From Streptomyces tanashiensis (lineage in GTDB: Bacteria; Actinomycetota; Actinomycetes; Streptomycetales; Streptomycetaceae), in NCBI RefSeq assembly GCF_014648895.1, contig NZ_BMRZ01000002.1, positions 496,001 to 560,000 on the forward strand: a DNA stretch of 64,000 bases. The letters run 5' to 3'. Below, piece by piece: positions 16,841-25,397 of the stretch. Position 1 is the stretch's first letter, and each line of letters begins with the position of its first letter. The notes beneath the pieces are model-generated. The model was not told the DNA's origin. It did not search any database and was given only the letters and a program-made list of their open reading frames with translations. The position numbers and the translations under genes were made by a program.

Positions 16841-17698
16841 TCATACGGGACGCCTGAGCCGGCGGCGGACGAGATGTTCGTGGACGAGGCGTCCGACGAG
16901 GGCGCCTCCGTACACGACGAAGCCGACGCCGACGAGCCAGGACTGGAGGACCAGGACGGTGCCGAACTGGCCGTACGTCACGGCGTTCGAGGCGATCAGC
17001 GGGGAGAAGACGAGCTGCGAGAAGACCCGCAGCCCGAGGAGGCCGAGCGCGGTGAGGGCGGCGCCGGGGGCGAGGGCCCGCCAGCGGATACGGCCGCAGA
17101 GCAGGAAGCGCTGCGACCACCAGAAGAAGAGGAAGGTGCCGAGGAGGTCACCGAGGGCGACGACGACGGTGACGCCCGCCGAGGCCTTCTCGGGGGCGGG
17201 GAAGGCCACGAAGAGCAGCAGGGACGCGACGAGGACGGCGAGCCAGACGACGTGCCTCCACATGGTGTGCCAGCGGGCGGTGGGGAGGTCCCAGGCCCGC
17301 TCGTACCCGGTCTGTACGGCGGATCCGAAGGTGACGCCGAAGGCGGCGAGTGCGGCGAGGCCGAAGGCCGTGGTGCGCTGCAGGGCCTGTCCCGGCTGGC
17401 CGAAGAGGCGCTCGACCTCCTCCTCCGAGACCTCGGAGACGCCGAGGCCCTGGACCAGCCAGCGGGCGAAGCCCTGGCCGCTGGCGAGGTCGGCGGCGGC
17501 GACGACGATGAGCAGGGGGACGAGGGTGAGCAGGCTGAGCGCCGCGAAGCCCATGGCACGGTGCATGAGTTCCATGGCCCGGCCCCGGTTCCAGGCGAGG
17601 CCGACGGAGGAGGCGAGGACACGGGCGTGGAGCCGTGCGAACCAGTGGCCGTGTTCGGCGGGGGCACCGTCGCGCGGCGGACCGGGTGTGGAGGGCAT
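16841..17698 (-). CDS. YihY/BrkB-family membrane protein
   Basis: A 285-residue inner-membrane protein with six helices separated by short loops. The FGVTFGSAVQTGYERAWDLP segment and the RIRWRALAPGAALTAL stretch are characteristic of the YihY/virulence factor BrkB family (formerly misnamed ribonuclease BN). Function is unsettled. The open frame runs much further upstream (to 18295) only because it lies antisense to other high-GC sequence. ATG 17698 is chosen because homologues start shortly before the first helix, though the RBS (CCAGGC) is weak. Confidence 0.85.
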   Translation of the reverse strand: MPSTPGPPRDGAPAEHGHWFARLHARVLASSVGLAWNRGRAMELMHRAMGFAALSLLTLVPLLIVVAAADLASGQGFARWLVQGLGVSEVSEEEVERLFGQPGQALQRTTAFGLAALAAFGVTFGSAVQTGYERAWDLPTARWHTMWRHVVWLAVLVASLLLFVAFPAPEKASAGVTVVVALGDLLGTFLFFWWSQRFLLCGRIRWRALAPGAALTALGLLGLRVFSQLVFSPLIASNAVTYGQFGTVLVLQSWLVGVGFVVYGGALVGRLVHEHLVRRRLRRPV

Positions 17699-17861
17699 GC
17701 CTGGTGAGGTACCCGGCCGGGCCTCGGGGCATCGCAGGGAGGGGCCGAACGGGTGGGGCGGGTCCGGCGGAGCACCGGCCCGGGCGGGCCGGTCGGTGTG
17801 GAACGCGGGGCCGACGGGCCGCTGGAGCGCGGACCGGAGGGCCTGGCGGGCCGGTGGGGCG

Positions 17862-18338
17862 TCAGCCGGCGCGGCGGGGGCGGGCGGCCGGGCCCGTGCG
17901 GACGGTGACGTCGCGGGGCGTGAGGACGGCCTGTTCGTCGCCCTCGCACTGGACGACGACGCGGACGGGGGCCCCGCACGCGTCGTGCCGGATGTCGAGG
18001 ACGGGCCCCTCCGGCTCACCGGCGTGGGTGTCGCCCCACTGCTTGAGGGCGAGGAGCACGGGCCAGAGGTCGACGCCCTTGCGGGTGAGCCGGTACTCGT
18101 GGCGGGTGCGGGCGCCCGGTTCGCGGTAGGGCTCGCTGCGCAGCACACCGGCGGCGACGAGTTTGCGGAGGCGGTCGGCGAGGACTGCTTCCGAGAGGCC
18201 GAGGTGCTGGCGGAACTCGTCGTACCGGCGCACGCCGTTGAAGGCCTCGCGGAGGATGAGCAGGCTCCACTTCTCGCCCACGACGTCCAGGGCACGGCGG
18301 ACCGGGCAGTTCTCCGTATCCGTCTCCAGCCAGTTCAT
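17862..18338 (-). CDS. HxlR-family winged-helix regulator
   Basis: A 158-residue regulator. MNWLETDTENCPVRRALDVVGEKWSLLILREA is the canonical HxlR opening, with a single Cys (C11) at the position used for redox or aldehyde sensing. LSEAVLADRLRKLVAAGVL is the recognition helix and YRLTRKGVDLWPVL the wing. The C-terminal 45 residues form a less common extension with DIRHDACG and VVVQCEGDE. It is divergent from the frameshifted thioesterase across 98 bases that contain a CTGTC/GACAG dyad, so it probably controls itself and its neighbour. Confidence 0.93.
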   Translation of the reverse strand: MNWLETDTENCPVRRALDVVGEKWSLLILREAFNGVRRYDEFRQHLGLSEAVLADRLRKLVAAGVLRSEPYREPGARTRHEYRLTRKGVDLWPVLLALKQWGDTHAGEPEGPVLDIRHDACGAPVRVVVQCEGDEQAVLTPRDVTVRTGPAARPRRAG

Positions 18339-18361
18339 CCGCCCACTGTAGCCACCTGGCT

Positions 18362-18374
18362 CTGTCGTTGACAG
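18362..18374. promoter_or_regulatory. Dyad between HxlR gene and thioesterase, candidate HxlR operator
   Basis: CTGTC (18362-18366), spacer GTT, GACAG (18370-18374). The flanks add GCCA/TGGC-like symmetry (CCACCTGGCT on one side, CAGCTGGC on the other). It is centred 30 bases from the HxlR start and 69 bases from the thioesterase start, well placed to control both. Confidence 0.5.
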
Positions 18375-18436
18375 TCAGCTGGCACGGGAGCTAGCTTCGC
18401 CGTACAGAGTCAGATGGCCGGTGGAGTGGAGTGGTG

Positions 18437-18927
18437 ATGGGGCGGTCACGCACGGTCGAGTGGGAGGACGCCGGGGCCACCGCGCGGGCCGCGATGTCGA
18501 TGGCGGGAATCGATTTCTGCGGGAGATGGTGGCGGGCCGGCTGTCCGCGCCGCCCATCGCCGCCCTGCTCGGATTCACCCTGGAAGAGGTCGAGCCGGGG
18601 CGCGCGGTGTTCGCGCTCGAACCGGGCGAGGAGCACTACAACCCGATCGGGAGCGTGCACGGCGGCGTGTACGCGACGCTGCTCGACTCGGCCGCCGGCT
18701 GCGCGGTCCACAGCACGCTCCCGCAGGGCACGGCGTACACCTCGCTCGACCTGTCGACCCGCTTCCTCCGCCCGGTCACGATGGACACGGGCAAGATCCG
18801 GGCCGTCGGCACGGTGTTGTCACAGGGGCGCCGCACGGCGCTCGCGGAGGCCGGCCTGTACGACGCCGAGGACCGCCTCCTCGCTCACGCGACCAGCACC
18901 TGCATGCTGTTCCCGGTGCCGTCCTAG
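18437..18927 (+). pseudogene. PaaI-type hotdog thioesterase, frameshifted near codon 27
   Basis: Two frames must be joined to give the family protein. From ATG 18437 (GGAG RBS at 18428) frame 2 reads MGRSRTVEWEDAGATARA, then MSMAGIDF. The continuation LREMVAGRLSAPPIAALLGF, then the hotdog core with YNPIGSVHGGVYATLLDSA and the DLSTRFLRPV strand, is in frame 1. One C is missing in TTC(C)TG at 18515-18519. Family enzymes hydrolyse acyl-CoA thioesters; the acidic residue in HGGVYATLLDSA is intact. Translation could still begin at ATG 18526, inside the core-proximal helix, or from GTG 18421 with an unrelated N-terminus. This is either a sequencing error or a genuine lesion. Confidence 0.8.
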
Positions 18928-18937
18928 AACCACGGGC

Positions 18938-19303
18938 TCAGCGGGCGCCGGAGATCGGAAGGGTGCGGGTGCAGCCGTCCGGGGCGATGTCGGGCACACC
19001 GTTGGCCTGGAGGGCCGCGCTCACCAGCGTGGCGAGCAGGTCGATGTCCGAGCCCATGTCCAGCCGGACCGTCACCCAGCCGGACCCGGCCCGCAGCCGG
19101 ACCGCGCTCGACCCGAGGAGGGCCGGGCGCAGTTTCGCGACCATGGCACGGGTGAGGTGGACGTCCGCCTCGTGCTCGCCGTGGAAATGGACGATCTCCT
19201 GCGTCCCTGTGCCGAGTCCGAGCTCGGCGCCGCAATGGGCGCGGCCGGGGGTCAGCGAGGGCCAGCTCATCAGACGTTCACTGGCATGCCTGGCCGTGTT
19301 CAT
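18938..19303 (-). CDS. Luciferase-family (DUF5519-like) protein
   Basis: A 121-residue protein. ATG 19303 gives MNTARHASERLMSWPSLTPG, which matches the usual short start of this Streptomyces group. The longer start at 19336 has a partial RBS and cannot be excluded. Conserved features are GTGTQEIVHFHGEHEADVHLT and SGWVTVRLDMGSDIDLLATLV. The domain is named from a C-terminal segment of fungal/bacterial luciferase-like proteins, but it lacks flavin-binding motifs and its function is unknown. It is convergent with the thioesterase. Confidence 0.75.
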   Translation of the reverse strand: MNTARHASERLMSWPSLTPGRAHCGAELGLGTGTQEIVHFHGEHEADVHLTRAMVAKLRPALLGSSAVRLRAGSGWVTVRLDMGSDIDLLATLVSAALQANGVPDIAPDGCTRTLPISGAR

Positions 19304-19439
19304 ACGAGGAGCGTGCCGGGCCCGGGGGCCGTGCACAAGCGTCCTGCCGGAAGAATCCCGCCGTGGCGAGAAACAGGTGGTCGGAGAAGGTGGTGTGACC
19401 GTCCGTCACCGCGGCGCGTGGGGAGAAAGTGACCCTCTG

Positions 19440-20546
19440 TCACGATGCGGGGCGGGTGCGGATGCGGGCCGCGAGCACGGCCACGTCGTCCTCCGCGTGA
19501 AGGGCGTCGAGGCGGTGCAGCACCTCTTCGACGACCTGCTCGGGGCCGGAGTCCGGGGGGAGCCGGAGGGCGGCGAGGCGGGCGAGCGAGACGTCGATGT
19601 CCTCCCCGCGCCGTTCGACGAGGCCGTCGGTGAAGACCAGCAGGGTCTCGCCGGGGGCGAGCGGTCGCGTGGTGGGTTCGTAGCCCCCGACGCCGGTGCC
19701 CAGCGGTGGACCCACCGGGAGGTCGACGAGCTCCGCGGAGCCGTCCGTGCCGAACACGACGGGCGGCAGGTGCCCGGCGCTGGCGAAGGTGGCGGTGCCC
19801 CGGGCCGGGTCGACCCGGACGAGCAGGCAGGTGGCGGGCCGGCGGGCGTCGTCCTCGGCGACCACCGAGTCGAGGTGGCGCAGCACCCGGTGCGGCGGCA
19901 GGTCGGTCGCGGCGACCTCGCGGAGCGCCGTGCGATAGGCGTTCATGTCCACGGCCGCGTCGAGGCCGTGGCCCATCACGTCACCGACGACGAGGAGGCT
20001 GCGGCCGAAGTGGAGACGTACGGTCTCGAACCAGTCGCCGCCCACGAGGGCGCGGGGACCCGCCGGGAGGTAGCCGCCCGCGATCTCCAGGTTGGGGTGC
20101 GGCCTGCCGGGTTCGGCGACGAGGGCGCGCTGGAGGTGGAGAGCCGTGTCCTCGGTGGCGACGAGCCGGCGGGCGTGGCCGAGATGGCGGGCGGCGAGCC
20201 TGGCCGTGTGCCGGAGGACCGCGGCCTCGTCGGGGGAGAAGACGGGGCCGCCGCGCGTGACGGTCACGGTCCCGAGGGCGTCCTCGTCGTGGACGGAGAG
20301 GGGTGCGGCGAGGCTGGGGGCGCTGTCGCCGCCACCGGTGTCCGCCGTGCCCGCCGTCGCCGCGCGGCGGACCGGTCCTCCCGGTTCGCCGTGCAGGTCG
20401 ACGGTGACGGAGCCGTGCAGATGGCGGGCGAGGAAGGCCGCGAGCTCACGGCAGGTGGTCGTCTCGTCGAGCGTCGTGCCGATCTCGCCGATCGCCTGCT
20501 CCAGGGCCCGTGCCCTGGTCGGGAGGGCCTCGTCCCGTTCCGCCAC
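19440..20546 (-). CDS. SpoIIE-family serine phosphatase with N-terminal GAF-like region
   Basis: A 368-residue soluble phosphatase. GTG 20546 is chosen because GGAGG is 5 bases upstream; the ATG at 20597 lacks one. Residues 10-130 form a GAF-like sensor (ELAAFLARHLHGSVTVDLHG). The PP2C domain has GGDWFE (170-175), GDVMGHG (189-195) and VFTDGLVE near 310. It lacks the anti-sigma kinase domain found in many relatives. It would dephosphorylate an anti-anti-sigma protein; none is encoded nearby. Confidence 0.9.
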   Translation of the reverse strand: MAERDEALPTRARALEQAIGEIGTTLDETTTCRELAAFLARHLHGSVTVDLHGEPGGPVRRAATAGTADTGGGDSAPSLAAPLSVHDEDALGTVTVTRGGPVFSPDEAAVLRHTARLAARHLGHARRLVATEDTALHLQRALVAEPGRPHPNLEIAGGYLPAGPRALVGGDWFETVRLHFGRSLLVVGDVMGHGLDAAVDMNAYRTALREVAATDLPPHRVLRHLDSVVAEDDARRPATCLLVRVDPARGTATFASAGHLPPVVFGTDGSAELVDLPVGPPLGTGVGGYEPTTRPLAPGETLLVFTDGLVERRGEDIDVSLARLAALRLPPDSGPEQVVEEVLHRLDALHAEDDVAVLAARIRTRPAS

Positions 20547-20687
20547 GACACCTCCACCGCCGTGCGGGCCTCCGGGTGGCGTACCCGGTCCCCCCATTGC
20601 ACCAGCGGCCGCCGCCCGGCGCGCGGCACGGAGCTCGCGCCGGACGGTTGTGCGGTGGTGCCCGATCTGATCAAGTACAGCTGAGGC

Positions 20688-20699
20688 TACTGGCCAGTA
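20688..20699. promoter_or_regulatory. 12-base palindrome upstream of MoxR gene
   Basis: TACTGGCCAGTA is self-complementary and lies 27 bases before the MoxR start, close to where transcription would begin. The core ACTGGCCAGT is built from the same half-site as the dyad at 9129-9151, but without a spacer. Confidence 0.4.
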
Positions 20700-20726
20700 C
20701 GAGATTCCGCTTCCCGGGGGACAGCC

Positions 20727-21596
20727 ATGACGACCGGATTCTTCACCTCCGTCGACGACGTCGCCGAACGGCTCGCCACGACCGGCTACCTGGCGTCGCC
20801 GGCCGTCGCCACGACCGTCTTCCTCGCCGACCGGCTGGGCAAGCCGCTGCTCGTCGAGGGACCGGCCGGCGTCGGCAAGACGGAGCTCGCCAAGGCCGTC
20901 ACCGAGGTCACGGGGGCGCGCCTGGTCCGGCTGCAGTGCTACGAGGGCGTCGACGAGTCCCGCGCGCTCTACGAGTGGAACCACGCCAAGCAGCTGCTGC
21001 GGATCACGGCCGGGCGGGGCGAGTCCTGGGACGAGGCGCGGACGGACATCTTCGGCGAGGAGTTCCTCCTCCCCCGGCCGCTGCTCACCGCCATCCGTTC
21101 CGAGGATCCGACGGTGCTGCTCATCGACGAGACCGACAAGGCGGACGTCGAGGTGGAGGGGCTGCTCCTGGAGGTGCTCAGCGACTTCCAGGTGACGGTG
21201 CCCGAGCTGGGCACGATCACGGCGACACGACGGCCGTTCACGGTGCTCACCTCGAACGCGAGCCGCGAGCTGTCCGAGGCGCTGCGCCGGCGCTGTCTCT
21301 TCCTGCACATCGGCTTCCCCGAGGAGGAGCTGGAGCGCCGGATCGTCACCCTCAAGGTCCCCGGTCTCGACGCCGCGCTCGCCGCCTCGGTCGTACGGGT
21401 CGTGGGGGCGCTGCGGGCCATGGACCTGCGGAAGGTGCCGTCCGTGTCGGAGACGATCGACTGGGCCCGCACGCTGCTCGCGCTCGGTGCGGACCGGCTG
21501 GACGAGCGGATCGTGCGCGAGACCCTCGGGGTCCTCCTCAAGCACCAGGAGGACATCGTGAAGGCGGCGGCCAAGCTCGACCTGGACGCGGTGTGA
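20727..21596 (+). CDS. MoxR-type AAA+ ATPase
   Basis: A 289-residue MoxR ATPase. Walker A is GPAGVGKTE (45-53), Walker B VLLIDETDKAD (130-140), sensor 1 LTSNASRELS and the arginine-finger segment LRRRCLFLHIGFP. It resembles the CoxD/MoxR subgroup that is always paired with a VWA protein. These ATPases act as chaperones that insert metals or activate complexes together with the VWA partner, which here is encoded directly downstream with a GTGA start/stop overlap. The region has no cox-type dehydrogenase genes, so the client is unlinked. Confidence 0.92.
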   Translation: MTTGFFTSVDDVAERLATTGYLASPAVATTVFLADRLGKPLLVEGPAGVGKTELAKAVTEVTGARLVRLQCYEGVDESRALYEWNHAKQLLRITAGRGESWDEARTDIFGEEFLLPRPLLTAIRSEDPTVLLIDETDKADVEVEGLLLEVLSDFQVTVPELGTITATRRPFTVLTSNASRELSEALRRRCLFLHIGFPEEELERRIVTLKVPGLDAALAASVVRVVGALRAMDLRKVPSVSETIDWARTLLALGADRLDERIVRETLGVLLKHQEDIVKAAAKLDLDAV

Positions 21597-23017
21597 GCCG
21601 GCCGGCCTCCGACCGGGCTCACGGAGCCGGTACGCGGGACGAGGCGCCCGCCGGGGCCGCCGTGCGGCTCACCGGGCTCGTCGCGGCGCTGCGCGCGCAC
21701 GGGTTCGGCATCGGCACCGGCGAGACCGTGGACGCCGGCCTCGCGCTCGAAGCGGTCGGCTTCACCGACCGGGAGCGGGTCCGGGAGGCGCTGGCGGCGA
21801 CGCTCCTCCACGGCGAGGTCCAGCGCACGGTGTTCGACCAGGTCTTCGACCTCTACTTCCCGCTCGGCGGCGCTCCCGGACCGGCCGAGGCGGACGAGAA
21901 CACCCCCGCGGACCTCGCCGCCCTGCGCGACCGGCTCGCGGAGGCCCTCACCGCCGGGGACAACGCCGCGCTCGACCGGCTGGCCGCCGAGGCCGTGGGC
22001 GGATTCGGCGGCTACGGCTCCGGTCCGGAGTCGGACGGCTGGTCCTCGTACCAGACCCTCTCCCGGGTGCGCCCCGAGACCCTCCTCGCCCGGGTGCGCG
22101 ACCGGCTGCGGGCCGCGGCCGGCGCCGAGGACCCCGAGTTCACCGACCGGCTGCTCGACGACGAGATCCGGCGGCGGATCGAGGCCTTCCGGGAGCGCGT
22201 GCGGACCGAGGCCCGCCGGCGTGTCGCCGAGCGGCAGGGCCGTGACCGGGTCGCGCGGCGGGCGGTCGCGGGGACGGCGGACAGCGTGGACTTCCTGCTG
22301 GCCGGGCGGGCGCAGCTGGACGAGCTGCGGCGTACGGTACGGCCGCTGGCGCGGAAGCTCGCCACCCGGCTCGCGGCGCGGCGGCGCCGGGCGGCCCGTG
22401 GGGAGATCGATCTGCGGCGGACGCTGCGCGGCTCGCTGTCGACCGGCGGTGTGCCGGTGCGCCCGGTCCTGCGACGGCGCCGTCCCCAGCGTCCCGAGCT
22501 GGTCCTGCTGTGCGACGTGTCGGGATCGGTGGCCGGTTTCGCGCAGTTCACGATGCTGCTGGTGCAGGCGCTGCACGACCAGTTCAGCCGGGTGCGGGTC
22601 TTCGCCTTCGTCAACCGGGTGGACGAGGTGACGGGGCTGATCGCGCGGGGCGCGGCCGACCCGGCCGGTCTCGGTGACCGCATCCTCGCCGAGGCGGAGC
22701 TCACGGGGTGGCACGGGCAGAGCGACTACGGGACGGCGCTCGGGGAGTTCGCCGAGCGGTACGCGGAGGCGGTCGGCCCGCGCACGGTGGTCTTCGTGCT
22801 CGGCGACGCCCGCACCAACGGTGCCGATCCGAATCTCGCGGCGCTCCGGCTCGTCGCGGAACGCGCGCGCCGCGTCCACTGGCTCAACCCCGAACAGCCC
22901 TCGCTGTGGGGCACGGGCGACTCGGTGGCTCCGGCCTACGCGGAGCTCGTGGAGATGCGCCCGTGCCGCAACGCCCGTCAGCTGGGGGCGCTGATCGGCC
23001 GGCTGCTGCCGGTGTGA
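21593..23017 (+). CDS. VWA-domain (CoxE-like) protein
   Basis: A 474-residue partner of MoxR. GTG 21593 overlaps the MoxR stop. The N-terminal 60 residues bear the CoxE motif LVAALRAHGFGIGTGETVDAG. A long Arg-rich helical middle follows, and then a VWA domain from about residue 300 with an intact MIDAS (CDVSGSVAGF with DxSxS near 307, and a distal D in LGDARTNGADPN). It binds a divalent metal and a client protein. ATP hydrolysis by MoxR probably drives release or remodelling. Confidence 0.92.
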   Translation: MSRPASDRAHGAGTRDEAPAGAAVRLTGLVAALRAHGFGIGTGETVDAGLALEAVGFTDRERVREALAATLLHGEVQRTVFDQVFDLYFPLGGAPGPAEADENTPADLAALRDRLAEALTAGDNAALDRLAAEAVGGFGGYGSGPESDGWSSYQTLSRVRPETLLARVRDRLRAAAGAEDPEFTDRLLDDEIRRRIEAFRERVRTEARRRVAERQGRDRVARRAVAGTADSVDFLLAGRAQLDELRRTVRPLARKLATRLAARRRRAARGEIDLRRTLRGSLSTGGVPVRPVLRRRRPQRPELVLLCDVSGSVAGFAQFTMLLVQALHDQFSRVRVFAFVNRVDEVTGLIARGAADPAGLGDRILAEAELTGWHGQSDYGTALGEFAERYAEAVGPRTVVFVLGDARTNGADPNLAALRLVAERARRVHWLNPEQPSLWGTGDSVAPAYAELVEMRPCRNARQLGALIGRLLPV

Positions 23018-23022
23018 GGAGG

Positions 23023-23059
23023 GGACGGGGAACGGGAGCGCCCGCGCTCCCGGCCCGTC
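23023..23059 (+). terminator. Terminator-like hairpin after MoxR-VWA pair
   Basis: GACGGG (23023-23028) pairs with CCCGTC (23054-23059), and an inner GGGAGCG/CGCTCCC stem has a CCCG loop. It starts five bases after the VWA stop. Confidence 0.65.
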
Positions 23060-23101
23060 TCCCGACCGGCCCCGCACGCCCCCGCGTGGCACCATCGGTC
23101 C

Positions 23102-23311
23102 ATGGCAGACGCATCCGACCGGCCCGAGTCCGACCTCCCGCGCGGGATCGGCGCGCCGGCGACGCGTGCGCTCGTCGCGGCCGGGTACACGCGGCTCGCC
23201 CAGCTCGACGGTGTGCCCGTAGCCCAGCTCGCCGCCCTGCACGGCGTGGGCCCGAAGGCCCTGCGCGTGCTCGGCGACGCACTGGCGGAGCGGGGGAAGT
23301 CGCTGGGCTGA
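23102..23311 (+). CDS. Small helix-hairpin-helix protein
   Basis: A 69-residue protein. Two helix-hairpin-helix-like units are visible: LPRGIGAPATRALVAAGYTRLAQL and VAQLAALHGVGPKALRVLGDAL, each with the G.G loop that contacts the DNA or RNA backbone. Such stand-alone (HhH)2 proteins are conserved in Streptomyces but uncharacterised. The MoxR-VWA terminator hairpin lies just upstream, so it should have its own promoter. Start ATG 23102 has no strong RBS and may be leaderless. Confidence 0.8.
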   Translation: MADASDRPESDLPRGIGAPATRALVAAGYTRLAQLDGVPVAQLAALHGVGPKALRVLGDALAERGKSLG

Positions 23312-23360
23312 GCACCGCCCGGTTGTACGGCGGGTGGCCGCTCGAACTAGCGTGGCCTCC

Positions 23361-23945
23361 ATGGAACTCTTGGGAGAGATCACGGCCGACCGTCCCCTGC
23401 TCGTGCTCGCCGTCAAGGAGGAGGCGCAGTTCCTCGACACGGAGCTGCCCGTCCTGCTCACCGGCATGGGCAAGGTGAACGCAGCGACCGCGCTGTCGAC
23501 GGTGCTCGGCCGGGGGCCCCGGCCGTCCGGGATCGTGAACCTCGGGACCGCGGGGGCGCTGCGTCCGGGCTGGACCGGGACGCACGTCGTCGGGACGGTG
23601 CTGCAGCACGACCTCGACGGGCAGCTGCTGGCGACGCTGACCGGTGAGACGTACGGCGCTCCGCTGACGCTGCCCGACGGTGGCGACGTGGTGCTGGCGA
23701 CCGGCGACGCGTTCATCTCGGACGAGGCGGCCCGCGCCCGGCTCGCGGAGCGGGCGCCGCTCGTCGACATGGAGGGGTACGCGCTCGCGGCGGCGGCGGA
23801 GCTCGCCGGGGTGCCGCTGCGCATCGTGAAGCACGTCAGCGACGAGGCCGGTGACGGTGCCGCGCGCACCTGGCGCGAATCGGTCGCCGAGTGCGCGCGG
23901 GCGCTGGCCGACTGGGCGGAGGCGAACACCCCGTACCGCTCCTGA
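23361..23945 (+). CDS. Nucleoside phosphorylase / MTA-SAH nucleosidase-like protein
   Basis: A 194-residue protein with the purine nucleoside phosphorylase UDP-1 fold. LLTGMGKVNAATALSTVL and GIVNLGTAGALRPGW form the ribose/phosphate-side loops, LVDMEGYALAAAAELAG holds the Met-Glu ribose-binding pair, and VKHVSDEAGDG contains the catalytic Asp (SDEA). It is shorter than typical Mtn (about 230) because several N-terminal strands are compact. Likely role: hydrolysis of 5'-methylthioadenosine or S-adenosylhomocysteine, or futalosine-type nucleosides. No RBS precedes ATG 23361; TTGTAC and TAGCGT boxes 13 to 39 bases upstream suggest a leaderless transcript. Confidence 0.85.
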   Translation: MELLGEITADRPLLVLAVKEEAQFLDTELPVLLTGMGKVNAATALSTVLGRGPRPSGIVNLGTAGALRPGWTGTHVVGTVLQHDLDGQLLATLTGETYGAPLTLPDGGDVVLATGDAFISDEAARARLAERAPLVDMEGYALAAAAELAGVPLRIVKHVSDEAGDGAARTWRESVAECARALADWAEANTPYRS

Positions 23946-23963
23946 CCCCCGCCCGGGGCGGTG

Positions 23964-25151
23964 TCAGCGGTGCTGGAAGTGGACCTCCGGGTTCGCGGGC
24001 GTCGGGCCGTCGAGGACCGGGCGCGGGATCCCGCGCAGGTGCTGGTCGAAGAAGGCCGCGACGTAGGTCCGGGTGACGGCGACGGCCCGGTCGGTGGGCA
24101 GCTCGGGCTGGGGCAGCCCGAAGTGACGTGCGATCACGGGGCCGTCGGAGAAGGTGAAGTGTTCGGATCCGGCGACCGTGATCCAGCGCTTCCAGCCGTC
24201 GAGCGCGGTCCACGTCCGGTCCCAGCTGGTGTCCTGCCCGCCGGGCAGGTGCATGCTGTCGTGGGTCCCGAGCATCAGGAACGGGCGGCCCCGCAGGCCA
24301 TCCGCCGGGAGGTCCTCCCAGAAGGCGCCGTCCATGTTGATCCCGGCGTCGATGCGCGGATCGGCCGCCATCGCGGTGGCCGCGCTCGCCCCGCCGATGG
24401 AGTGGCCGGCCATGCCGACGCGGCGCGCGTCGATCACGTCGGCGTACCGCCAGACGGGCTCGGGCCCGGTGAGCCGGTCCAGGACGTACCGCATGTCGGC
24501 GGCGCGGGTCGAGGTGACGACACTGCCGTGCACCCCGCCCTCGTCGAGTGCCGTGCAGGCGACACAGGTGAGGGTGCGGCCGCCGGGGAGGCTGATCCCG
24601 TAGGACTCGTAGGCGTGGTCGACGGAGGCGACGATGTAGCCCCGCGAGGCGAGGTCCACGGCGAGATGGGTGAGCGTCCAGCGGGAGACGCCGAAGCCCG
24701 GCGAGAGCAGCACCAGGGGGTGTCGGCCGGACGCGGGGCGGACGCCGGTCCTGCTGTGGGTGCGGGTGCGGGCGAGCACGTCGCCGGAGACTCCGGGCCC
24801 GAGCTGCACGGCGAGCAGCCGCGCCTCGTCCCGGGTGGCGTACGGCGCGGGGCGGCCGCCGCCGGAACGGGCGGCCGGGTAGTGGAGCGTGACCATGAGC
24901 GCGCGGCCGTCGGCGGTGGGCACCCAGGGGTCGGTACGGGAGCGGTCGACCAGCGGCAGGACGGTGCTGCCGACGGCGTACGGCCCGGTCGGGGCCGGCA
25001 GGGTGGCGGCCCGCGCGACCTGTGCCGCACCTGCGGCCGCCGGTGCGGCGGTGGTCGGGCTGTCCGGGCCGGCCGCCGTGGCGACGCCGGCCGGTAAGGC
25101 GAGGGAGCAGACGAGAACGGCGGCGGCGGCCGCCCTGGTGAATCGGATCAT
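23964..25151 (-). CDS. Secreted alpha/beta hydrolase (PAF-acetylhydrolase-like)
   Basis: A 395-residue exported protein. The signal peptide is residues 1-27 (MIRFTRAAAAAVLVCSLALP, cut at ATAAG). The hydrolase core carries PLVLLSPGFGVSRW (oxyanion strand), the nucleophile in GMAGHSIGGASAA, an acidic candidate in INMDGAFWED and His in VAGSEHFTFSD. Sequence order matches the plasma PAF-acetylhydrolase/isoform II family, which cleaves oxidised or short-chain phospholipid esters. It is convergent with the nucleosidase-like gene. Confidence 0.87.
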   Translation of the reverse strand: MIRFTRAAAAAVLVCSLALPAGVATAAGPDSPTTAAPAAAGAAQVARAATLPAPTGPYAVGSTVLPLVDRSRTDPWVPTADGRALMVTLHYPAARSGGGRPAPYATRDEARLLAVQLGPGVSGDVLARTRTHSRTGVRPASGRHPLVLLSPGFGVSRWTLTHLAVDLASRGYIVASVDHAYESYGISLPGGRTLTCVACTALDEGGVHGSVVTSTRAADMRYVLDRLTGPEPVWRYADVIDARRVGMAGHSIGGASAATAMAADPRIDAGINMDGAFWEDLPADGLRGRPFLMLGTHDSMHLPGGQDTSWDRTWTALDGWKRWITVAGSEHFTFSDGPVIARHFGLPQPELPTDRAVAVTRTYVAAFFDQHLRGIPRPVLDGPTPANPEVHFQHR

Positions 25152-25311
25152 GCCTGCACGCTAGGGGCCGGTACCGGGCCCACGCGTCCCTCCCTGGGCC
25201 GACCTTCGGTCAGCCCAGGGTCTGACACAGGATCGGGTCCTCGTCCCGGAGCGTGTCGTGACAACGTCCCTCCCCCGGTGCCGTCCTGACGTTCCGGCGG
25301 CCGGGACGACC

Positions 25312-25342
25312 TTGACAGCGTCGAAGGCGGCCTGCCTATGGT
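25312..25342 (+). promoter_or_regulatory. Promoter of the leader-peptide/monooxygenase operon
   Basis: TTGACA (25312-25317) and TATGGT (25337-25342) with a 19-base spacer. Start would fall near 25349, about 50 bases before the leader peptide. Confidence 0.6.
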
Positions 25343-25397
25343 GAGGTGTCTCCGCCCGCACACCTGGGCGGGACCGGAACCGGGGGGGGAGGCGCAG

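Noticed and set aside
20969..23929. A 986-codon minus-strand ORF opposite MoxR-VWA
   Set aside because: Ser/Arg/Pro-rich mirror of coding sequence, no RBS, no domain.
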